A DNA stretch of 5,147 nt from an uncultured Ruminococcus sp. (lineage in GTDB: Bacteria > Bacillota > Clostridia > Oscillospirales > Acutalibacteraceae), in contig CACWNZ010000178.1 in NCBI GenBank assembly GCA_902762335.1, positions 1 through 5,147 of the forward strand, read 5' to 3'. Position 1 is the stretch's first letter; each line of letters opens with the position of its first letter. This document shows positions 1 to 4,659 of this stretch, in pieces. Position numbers and translations under genes: made by a program. The notes beneath the pieces are model-generated. The model was given only the letters and a program-made list of their open reading frames with translations. It did no database searches and was not told the DNA's origin.

Positions 1-184
1 CGTCAAAAACTGCCCATTCCCTGCCGCCTGATCTGAGCGCAGAGATAACGTCATCGAGAGAGCCGTTTTTGCGTGACGAGCTGCCGCCCGTTACTATCAG
101 CGCCCTTCTGCCAAGAGCCGCAAGCTCCTCTGCGTGCCGTTTGACCGCATTTATCTCACTGTATACCGCTATATCAGCGTTCAT
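1..184 (-). CDS. Iron-containing alcohol dehydrogenase, N-terminal fragment (cut by window edge)
   Basis: The reverse strand reads ATG at 184 down through the window edge, giving 61 codons and no stop. The peptide begins MNADIAVYSEINAVKRHAEE and continues into ALIVTGGSSSRKNGSLDDVI (residues 29-48) and then REWAVFD. The beta-strand 'ALIVTGGSSS' followed by 'GSLDDV' and a 'VFD' strand is the usual start of the group III (iron-dependent) alcohol dehydrogenase Rossmann-like domain, where the TGG/TGxxS loop binds NAD(P). The iron-binding His/Asp residues would lie in the missing part. The start is set by an AGGAGAG Shine-Dalgarno about 9 bases upstream, which overlaps the stop codon of the preceding carbonic anhydrase gene; the gap is 12 bases, so the two are probably co-transcribed and possibly translationally coupled. 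Expected activity is NAD(P)H-dependent interconversion of an alcohol and an aldehyde or ketone in the cytoplasm; the substrate cannot be told from this fragment. Confidence 0.78.
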   Translation of the reverse strand, partial: MNADIAVYSEINAVKRHAEELAALGRRALIVTGGSSSRKNGSLDDVISALRSGGREWAVFD

Positions 185-196
185 TATCTATCTCTC

Positions 197-769
197 CTAT
201 ATATCAAAGCTTACCGAGCCGTCCGCGATATGATATACCGCGCCGACGACCTTAAGCCCGTGTTCTTCTTCCCTGCGTATATCGAGACTGCTCTCGATAA
301 TATCCATGCTGCGCTTTACGTTGAGACAGCAAGCCCTGTACGGGTCCTTCTCATCGCCTATGGCAAGGCGTATCTCGTCCGTGATAAACTTGACGTAGCC
401 CTCGGGGTCGTGGTTTATGGCAGCGTCTACAGCGCCGCAGTGGTCGTGTCCGAGCACGACTATGAGCTTTACCCCGAGATGTGAGGCCGCGTATTCAACC
501 GAGCCGAGCTGATGGTCGTCCATTACGTTGCCTGCCACCCGTATATCAAACAGCTCGCCTATGCCCGCATGGAAAATGCTCTCGGGAATGACCCTTGAAT
601 CTGAGCATGAAATTATCACCGCGTAGGGCTGCTGACCGTGAAGCGCTGTTTCCCTTCTTCTGTGCAGGGATACGTCGGGATAGTCGCAGGCGTTCTCAAT
701 ATAAAGCCTGTTGCCCTCTTTTAGCTTTTCGAGTGCCTCTTCTGCGCTGATGTTGTTTTCGATATGCAT
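197..769 (-). CDS. Beta-class carbonic anhydrase
   Basis: This 190-residue protein has the full set of beta-carbonic anhydrase signatures. CSDSR at 55-59 supplies zinc ligand C55 and the catalytic Asp57/Arg59 dyad. GHDHCGA at 107-113 supplies zinc ligands H108 and C111. Between them lies the conserved stretch 'FDIRVAGNV' (74-82), and the C-terminus ends in the typical 'GAVYHIADGSVSF' strand. The length is normal for the short bacterial form and there is no signal peptide, so it should act in the cytoplasm, interconverting CO2 and bicarbonate. The ATG at 769 has an AGGAGAG Shine-Dalgarno 6 bases upstream. It lies 16 bases after the acyl ligase stop and 12 bases before the dehydrogenase start, so it is the middle gene of an operon. 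Bicarbonate supply to a carboxylase or general CO2 balance are possible roles; nothing in the window identifies a partner carboxylase. Confidence in the family is very high. Confidence 0.95.
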   Translation of the reverse strand: MHIENNISAEEALEKLKEGNRLYIENACDYPDVSLHRRRETALHGQQPYAVIISCSDSRVIPESIFHAGIGELFDIRVAGNVMDDHQLGSVEYAASHLGVKLIVVLGHDHCGAVDAAINHDPEGYVKFITDEIRLAIGDEKDPYRACCLNVKRSMDIIESSLDIRREEEHGLKVVGAVYHIADGSVSFDI

Positions 770-785
770 ATTATCTCTCCTTTTG

Positions 786-2312
786 TTATTCTGACGAGCC
801 TATCAGCCTGCGTATCTCTTCCGTGCTGTAAAGCATGGTCTTACCGAGATCATAGCCGTCCGATACAGCCGAGACCGCGGGAAGCCTGCCTGCAAGATCC
901 TCTCTGAGCGCATGTATATCAAGCTTGCCGTTTTCGCTGAGGGGAAAGCTCTCGTACACGAAAATATGCGAGGGGATCTTATATGAAGAGAGCTTCTTCT
1001 TCAGCTCAGAGATCATGAACGCAGCGACCTTTTCGTGTTCATCAAGTGGAACGGGTTTTTCCGTAACTATGCACGCCTCAACGCTCTCTCCCCATATACT
1101 GTGAGGAAAGCCCATTACCTTTGCGCTCCTTACTCCGTCTGTCTCAGTAAGCGCCTGTTCTATCTCTGCGGGAGAAATATTCTCTCCGCAGCGGATTATT
1201 ATATCCTTTAGCCTGCCCGTGAGCTGGAGCATATCGCCGTCTATCAGCCTGCCCACGTCTCCCGTATGCAGAAAGCCCTCATCGTCAAAGGGAGAGACGG
1301 TCCCCGGAAGGATATGTCCTACCGATACCGCCCTCGTTTCGAGCGTATCGTCGGGCGCAGCTACGGATATAACGGGCGAACATTCGGTCTGACCGTAGCC
1401 GCAGAGTATCCTTGCCCCGCCGAATTCACGCTCAAGACGCATCATCTCGGCAGGCGTGGTAAAGCCACCGCCCACGATACACAGGTTGAGTCTGCCCTTT
1501 ACCTTTTCTTCAAAATGCGGCAGCCTTGTGAGCATCGCATATACGGCGCCCACGGAAGCCATATCGTCCACCTCACCGCTGCCTATTACCCTTGCAACGG
1601 TATCGGGCTTCAGATAAGGGGTAAGATAGACCCTCTTTCCGCAGGACAGGAACACATGACATACGAGAAGTCCGTAGCTGTGAAAAAGCGGAAGCGCGAT
1701 AAAGACCGTATTGCCCAGCCCGCTCTTTAGTATCTCATAAGCTCCTACGGCATCGTTAATGATCGAATATGACGACAGGCACACCGCCTTGGGCTTCGAG
1801 GTCGTGCCTGTTGTGAAAATTATAACCTGAGTGTCGCGGGCTTTTACCGGAGCGGCAGAAAAGGACTTTTCCGTACGGCATTGTGCAAGCGATGAGATAG
1901 CTATTACCCTGTCCCGGGGTATACCTGCTATATCGGCAGCGGCGTACGGCGCATCGGGCTGAGATATTCCCGCCCTGCACCCGCCGTACAGTATCATTGA
2001 AGCGCCCGCGTTTCCCGCAAGCGCGCCTGCATCCGCAATGCTGATGCCGTAATTCATCAGAACGGCAACGCCGCCGACAGCCGTTACCGCATAAAAGGCT
2101 ATGAGCCATTCAAGGCTGTTGAAACCCCATATCACGGCTCTGTCGCCCTTTTTCAGCCCTCTCTGCAAAAGCTCTGCGGCGGCGCTCTCAACGCGCGCAA
2201 GAAGCTCGCCGTATGACAGCTCCTCATCGCCGCAGGCTGCAGCGGGTCTGCCGCCGTAAGCCGCGCTTTGTTCCTTAAGGAATTCGTAGAATGAAAGCTC
2301 CTTCCTCTCCAA
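786..2312 (-). CDS. AMP-forming acyl ligase (class I adenylate-forming enzyme), TTG start, lacking the A6 segment
   Basis: This 508-residue protein is an ANL-superfamily acyl-CoA or acyl-carrier-protein ligase that activates a carboxylic acid with ATP. Visible core motifs are A3 phosphate loop FTTGTTSKPKAV (166-177, with Ser172 and Ala176 where Gly is usual), A4 LPLFHSYGL (207-215), A5 GYGQTE (305-310), A7 HTGD (349-352), A8 hinge GRLKDIIIRCGENISPAEIE (366-385) and A10 NGK with catalytic Lys463. Between LPG (335-337) and DEGFLHTGD only about six residues remain. Most relatives have some 40 more there, including the A6 'GExxxxGxxxxxGY' segment, so this appears to be an in-frame loss. The TTG start at 2312 is preceded by AAAGGGGTG, and an in-frame stop lies shortly upstream, leaving no better start. 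It heads the operon with the carbonic anhydrase and dehydrogenase. A phosphopantetheinyl transferase gene lies divergently upstream, so a carrier-protein acceptor is plausible; the acid substrate is unknown. Confidence 0.88.
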   Translation of the reverse strand: MERKELSFYEFLKEQSAAYGGRPAAACGDEELSYGELLARVESAAAELLQRGLKKGDRAVIWGFNSLEWLIAFYAVTAVGGVAVLMNYGISIADAGALAGNAGASMILYGGCRAGISQPDAPYAAADIAGIPRDRVIAISSLAQCRTEKSFSAAPVKARDTQVIIFTTGTTSKPKAVCLSSYSIINDAVGAYEILKSGLGNTVFIALPLFHSYGLLVCHVFLSCGKRVYLTPYLKPDTVARVIGSGEVDDMASVGAVYAMLTRLPHFEEKVKGRLNLCIVGGGFTTPAEMMRLEREFGGARILCGYGQTECSPVISVAAPDDTLETRAVSVGHILPGTVSPFDDEGFLHTGDVGRLIDGDMLQLTGRLKDIIIRCGENISPAEIEQALTETDGVRSAKVMGFPHSIWGESVEACIVTEKPVPLDEHEKVAAFMISELKKKLSSYKIPSHIFVYESFPLSENGKLDIHALREDLAGRLPAVSAVSDGYDLGKTMLYSTEEIRRLIGSSE

Positions 2313-2347
2313 GCTCTCACCCCTTTCAAACTTATCTCTGTTTTATT

Positions 2348-2376
2348 ATGATAACACAAACGTACAATTTATTCAA
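2348..2376 (-). promoter_or_regulatory. Promoter of the acyl ligase operon (sigma-A type, extended -10)
   Basis: On the reverse strand TTGAAT (2371-2376) and TATCAT (2348-2353) are separated by exactly 17 bases, and the -10 is preceded by TGT, giving the TGn extended -10 form. The matches to consensus are 4/6 and 5/6. Predicted transcription would start near 2341, leaving a leader of about 28 bases that holds the AAAGGGGTG Shine-Dalgarno before the TTG start. Sequence match only. Confidence 0.6.
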
Positions 2377-2378
2377 TA

Positions 2379-2440
2379 CCGCGCCGGCGAGCCGCCGGAA
2401 CCGATTGCCGGCGAGCCGCCGGAGCCGATTCGCGGCGCGG
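2379..2440. repeat. GC-rich tandem 24-base repeat with nested hairpins
   Basis: Two adjacent 24-base copies (2383-2406 and 2407-2430) differ at one base. Each contains the perfect inverted repeat CCGGCG-AGC-CGCCGG (6-base stem, 3-base loop). An outer pair, CCGCGCC (2379-2385) and GGCGCGG (2434-2440), flanks both copies, so a three-way or cruciform-like structure is possible, although the outer stem shares two bases with the first hairpin. The block lies just outside the -35 of the acyl ligase promoter in otherwise AT-richer surroundings. Only CTTTCTT follows it on the plus strand, so it is a poor intrinsic terminator. It could be a REP-like repeat, an operator or an insulating structure; function unknown. 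Confidence 0.7.
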
Positions 2441-2507
2441 CTTTCTTATGGTATCAAACTTTATGCCCGCGGCACCCGGCACGGTACATGATACTATTCC
2501 CGCCGCC

Positions 2508-2524
2508 GCAGCCCGAAGGGCTGC
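2508..2524. repeat. Perfect 7-base-stem hairpin
   Basis: GCAGCCC-GAA-GGGCTGC forms a 7-base perfect stem with a 3-base loop. On the reverse strand the loop reads TTC, giving a CTTCG-type stable turn. Neither strand shows a U-tract directly after it (TTTCC on plus, GC-rich on minus), so a terminator call is not supported. Confidence 0.55.
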
Positions 2525-2657
2525 TTTCCGGCTGCTTCTTCATGAGCATCGATTTCTTCATTCTATTATTGTTTCCGTGCCTTCTGAACAGAATACCGGA
2601 TATGCTGTGCTTCCGCAGCTTTCTCAAGGAATAAAGCTTTCTTTTTCAAGAGCTTTT

Positions 2658-2678
2658 ATTATTCACTATTCATTATAC
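2658..2678. repeat. Short heptamer tandem repeat (3 copies)
   Basis: Three adjacent 7-base units, ATTATTC, ACTATTC and ATTATAC, form an AT-rich direct repeat followed by a run of T. It lies upstream of the phosphopantetheinyl transferase promoter in unassigned spacer. It may be a trace of a simple-sequence expansion or a fragment of a dispersed repeat; no function can be assigned. Confidence 0.4.
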
Positions 2679-2705
2679 TTTTTTTCTGTCCGCGTCCATG
2701 CTGAA

Positions 2706-2723
2706 TTGCCGTATTCGCGGCAA
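2706..2723. repeat. 6-base inverted repeat upstream of the transferase promoter
   Basis: TTGCCG (2706-2711) and CGGCAA (2718-2723) form a perfect inverted repeat with a 6-base spacer. It lies about 55 bases upstream of the transferase -35 box and could be a protein-binding site or a chance hairpin. No T-run directly follows it on either strand, so it is not a convincing terminator. Confidence 0.35.
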
Positions 2724-2776
2724 GAAAAGTTATGATTTTTTGAAGCGGAGCGCGAACACGGTTGCGCACGGCGGGC

Positions 2777-2806
2777 TTGACAAGGGACGGGCGGGGCTGA
2801 TAGAAT
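2777..2806 (+). promoter_or_regulatory. Promoter of the phosphopantetheinyl transferase gene
   Basis: A perfect -35 TTGACA (2777-2782) and -10 TAGAAT (2801-2806, 5/6) are separated by 18 bases, and TGA just before the -10 gives an extended -10. Transcription would start near 2813, leaving a leader of about 18 bases with an AAAGGGG Shine-Dalgarno before the ATG at 2831. This is the best consensus match in the window, although the spacer is unusually GC-rich. Confidence 0.65.
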
Positions 2807-2830
2807 TAAATATCGGAAAGGGGCGGGAAA

Positions 2831-3469
2831 ATGGTATATATTTTGGAAAATACGGACAGGATCATTGAAGGATCCGAGGACGAGCATTCGCGTTTTCTCA
2901 GCGAAGAACGCAGGGAAAAGACAGGCAGATACCGCTCGGCGCAGGACAGGATAAACGGCTGCGCCGTGTATATGCTGCTGAGATACGCTCTGATTAAGGA
3001 ATACGGATATTGCCGCGCGCCCGTGTTCCGCTTCGGCGAACACGGAAAGCCCTATCTTGCAGACAGAGAGGATATATTCTTTAATATGAGTCACTGCAAA
3101 AACGCCGTGTGCTGTATCGTTTCGGATAAGGAGACCGCTATTGATATTACGGATATGCGTGAGGTCAGACCCGCGGTAATAAGAAGGGTATGCTCCGAAG
3201 CAGAACGGCAGATCATTAAGGAGAGCGCCGAGCCGCAGAGAGCGTTCCTGAAAATGTGGACGAGAAAGGAATGTCTCTCAAAGCTTTCGGGCAGGGGAAT
3301 GTCACAGCCCTTCATAGAGCTTACTGATGAGCTGTCCGAAGCGGCGGGACTTCATACCGTCGTGTGCAGAGATCATATATATACTTATTATTCTTCTGCG
3401 GAAGAAAAGACCTTAACTCTGCCCGACGAGGAAGATCTTGTGAGGTTTTTGCGGGAAAATGCCCGCTGA
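2831..3469 (+). CDS. Sfp-type 4'-phosphopantetheinyl transferase
   Basis: This 212-residue protein transfers the phosphopantetheine arm of coenzyme A onto a serine of a carrier protein, converting apo-ACP, PCP or similar domains to the holo form in the cytoplasm. The motifs are in the order expected for the Sfp family: GKPYL (72-76), FNMSHCKNAVCCIVSD (84-99), the metal-binding AIDITD (103-108, Asp105) and WTRKECLSKLSGRG (143-156, Glu147 and Lys151). The length fits the compact Sfp class and is too long for AcpS. Two deviations occur in the metal motif compared with GIDIE: Ala103 for Gly and Thr107 for the second acidic residue. Asp105 and Glu147, the core Mg ligands, are kept, so activity is still likely. 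The ATG has AAAGGGGCGGG upstream and a strong promoter. It is transcribed away from the acyl ligase operon and has no adjacent carrier-protein gene in the window, so its client is unknown. Confidence 0.88.
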   Translation: MVYILENTDRIIEGSEDEHSRFLSEERREKTGRYRSAQDRINGCAVYMLLRYALIKEYGYCRAPVFRFGEHGKPYLADREDIFFNMSHCKNAVCCIVSDKETAIDITDMREVRPAVIRRVCSEAERQIIKESAEPQRAFLKMWTRKECLSKLSGRGMSQPFIELTDELSEAAGLHTVVCRDHIYTYYSSAEEKTLTLPDEEDLVRFLRENAR

Positions 3470-3492
3470 GCCTAAAAAAATCCCCAAAAAAT

Positions 3493-3521
3493 TTGAATTT
3501 TGCGAAGCTTTGGTATATAAT
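3493..3521 (+). promoter_or_regulatory. Promoter of the G3E GTPase operon
   Basis: TTGAAT (3493-3498, 4/6) and a perfect TATAAT (3516-3521) are 17 bases apart. Two A-tracts just upstream (around 3474-3491) resemble an UP element. Transcription would start near 3528, giving a leader of about 66 bases. The -10 lies in the near-palindrome TATATAATATA. No recognisable Zur- or Fur-type palindrome was found, so metal control is not shown by sequence. Confidence 0.65.
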
Positions 3522-3552
3522 ATAGGTCAGCGCATAAAACGACGCATATAAA

Positions 3553-3571
3553 CGGGCGTTTCTGACGCCCG
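3553..3571 (+). promoter_or_regulatory. Leader hairpin just upstream of the GTPase ribosome binding site
   Basis: CGGGCGT (3553-3559) pairs perfectly with ACGCCCG (3565-3571) around a 5-base loop. It lies in the predicted mRNA leader, about 9 bases before the AGGAGAGG Shine-Dalgarno (3581-3588). An A-rich run follows instead of U, so it is not a terminator for plus-strand transcription. It may stabilise the mRNA or affect access to the ribosome binding site; this is an inference from position. Confidence 0.45.
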
Positions 3572-3593
3572 AAAGAAAAAAGGAGAGGTCAGA

Positions 3594-4643
3594 ATGACAA
3601 AGATAGATATTTTCTCGGGCTTTCTGGGCGCAGGCAAGACCACCCTTATAAAGAAGCTCATCAAGGACGGCTATCAGAACGAGCAGTTAGTGCTTATTGA
3701 GAACGAGTTTGGCGAGATAGGCATAGACGGCGGTTTTCTCAAAGAAGCAGGCATACAGATAAACGAGATGAACTCGGGCTGTATCTGCTGCTCGCTTGTG
3801 GGCGATTTCAGACAGGCTCTCACAAAGGTGCTTGAGGAATACCACCCCGACAGGATAATAATCGAGCCTTCGGGCGTAGGCAAGCTCTCGGACGTTATAA
3901 AGGCAGTAAAGACCGTTGCAAACGACGAGGTCGTACTGAACAGCTTTATCACGGTCGCAGACGCTTCAAAGTGCAGGATATACATGAAGAACTTCGGCGA
4001 GTTCTACAACGATCAGATAGAGAGCGCAAGCACTATTATCCTCAGCAGAACACAGAACATCACCGACGAGAAGCTCGCGCAGGCGCTTGAGCTCATCAGG
4101 GAGCACAACAAGAAGGCGGCTGTAGTTACTACCCCGTGGGACGAGCTTACGGGCGCTCAGATACTCTCAGCCACCGAGGGCAAGGCTCTGCTTACGGCAG
4201 ATGATATTCATATCCATGATGACGATGAGGAATGTGACGATCCCGAGTGCGAGTGTCATCATCACCACCATGACCATGACGAGGACGAACATGAGCATCA
4301 TCATCACCACCACGACCATGATGAGGACGAACATGAGCATCATCATCACCACGGACATCACCATCACCATGCAGATGAGGTATTCATAAGCTGGGGCAAG
4401 GAAACGGCAAAGAAATACACTCAGGACGAGATAAAGGCTATCCTTGCCGCCCTCTCGGACAGCGACACCTACGGTATAGTTCTTCGCTCGAAGGGCATAG
4501 TTCAGTCTACTGACGGCACTTGGATACATTTCGACTTCGTGCCCGAGGAGAGTGACGTGCGCACGGGCTCGGCTGACTATACGGGCAGGATCTGCGTTAT
4601 CGGCTCTAAGCTGAACGAAGAGGCGTTGGAAAAGCTTTTCTGA
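3594..4643 (+). CDS. G3E-family (CobW/COG0523) GTPase with His-rich metal-binding loop
   Basis: This 349-residue protein belongs to the G3E P-loop GTPases that act as metal chaperones or insertases (zinc, cobalt, nickel and related roles). Motifs: Walker A GFLGAGKTT (9-17), switch-like LIENEFGEIGID (34-45), the CobW signature GCICC (62-66, CxCC metal site), Walker B IIIEPSG (88-94), and a C-terminal CobW_C domain from about 262 to the end. The guanine-recognition motif, NKxD in most members, reads SRTQ (151-154). Residues 206-259 form an extreme metal-binding insert with 27 histidines, many Asp/Glu and Cys214, Cys219 and Cys221 just before it. It is built from 14-residue repeats (221-234 and 235-248, then a partial copy). 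The start has AGGAGAGG 5 bases upstream. The next gene follows after 16 bases, forming an operon. Zinc or nickel handling is the likely role; the metal is not determined by sequence. Confidence 0.93.
   Translation: MTKIDIFSGFLGAGKTTLIKKLIKDGYQNEQLVLIENEFGEIGIDGGFLKEAGIQINEMNSGCICCSLVGDFRQALTKVLEEYHPDRIIIEPSGVGKLSDVIKAVKTVANDEVVLNSFITVADASKCRIYMKNFGEFYNDQIESASTIILSRTQNITDEKLAQALELIREHNKKAAVVTTPWDELTGAQILSATEGKALLTADDIHIHDDDEECDDPECECHHHHHDHDEDEHEHHHHHHDHDEDEHEHHHHHGHHHHHADEVFISWGKETAKKYTQDEIKAILAALSDSDTYGIVLRSKGIVQSTDGTWIHFDFVPEESDVRTGSADYTGRICVIGSKLNEEALEKLF
4254..4376 (+). repeat. In-frame His/Asp/Glu-coding tandem repeat (42-base unit)
   Basis: Two 42-base units (4254-4295 and 4296-4337) encode xHHHHHDHDEDEHE, with Cys and His respectively at the first position. 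A partial third copy is followed by GHHHHH. The units are nearly identical at DNA level, which suggests recent duplication or slippage, so copy number may vary between strains. The reverse strand stays open through this section only because CAT/CAC and GAC/GAG codons give no antisense stops. Confidence 0.85.
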
Positions 4644-4659
4644 TACAGGAGGGAAAAAT

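Larger units (their letters stand above)
2441..2776. other. Non-coding part of the divergent intergenic region
   Basis: I see no gene supported here. Short open frames exist on both strands, but they lack ribosome binding sites and recognisable protein patterns, and one simply runs antisense into the phosphopantetheinyl transferase gene. The stretch contains small inverted repeats at 2508-2524 and 2706-2723, a weak AT-rich inverted repeat around 2631-2660 (AATAAAGCT against AGCTTTTATT, one bulge), and a heptamer repeat at 2658-2678. The direct repeat GGCTGCTT occurs twice around 2519-2538. The mixture of GC-rich and AT-rich patches looks like decayed or repeat-derived spacer DNA. Confidence 0.5.

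Noticed and set aside
1266..1730. Plus-strand open frame of 154 codons inside the acyl ligase gene
   Set aside because: It is a shadow of the ligase, which has clear conserved motifs on the opposite strand; no suitable ribosome binding site was found.
2448..2735. Open frame of 95 codons in the intergenic region
   Set aside because: It has no good ribosome binding site and no recognisable protein pattern, and it runs through inverted and heptamer repeats.
2666..3094. Reverse-strand open frame of 142 codons
   Set aside because: It is antisense to the phosphopantetheinyl transferase gene, and its sequence shows no protein family features.
3451..3478. Possible terminator at the end of the phosphopantetheinyl transferase gene (GCGGG/CCCGC stem)
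   Set aside because: The 5-base stem lies inside the coding end and is followed by an A-run rather than a T-run, so it does not fit an intrinsic terminator on the plus strand.
3493..3593. Zur, Fur or metal-riboswitch site upstream of the GTPase operon
   Set aside because: The AT-rich near-palindrome is explained by the -10 box, and no match to known metal-regulator palindromes or riboswitch cores was recognised.
4254..4376. CRISPR-like or non-coding tandem repeat
   Set aside because: The repeats are in frame, contiguous without spacers and encode a His-rich loop typical of metal-handling GTPases.
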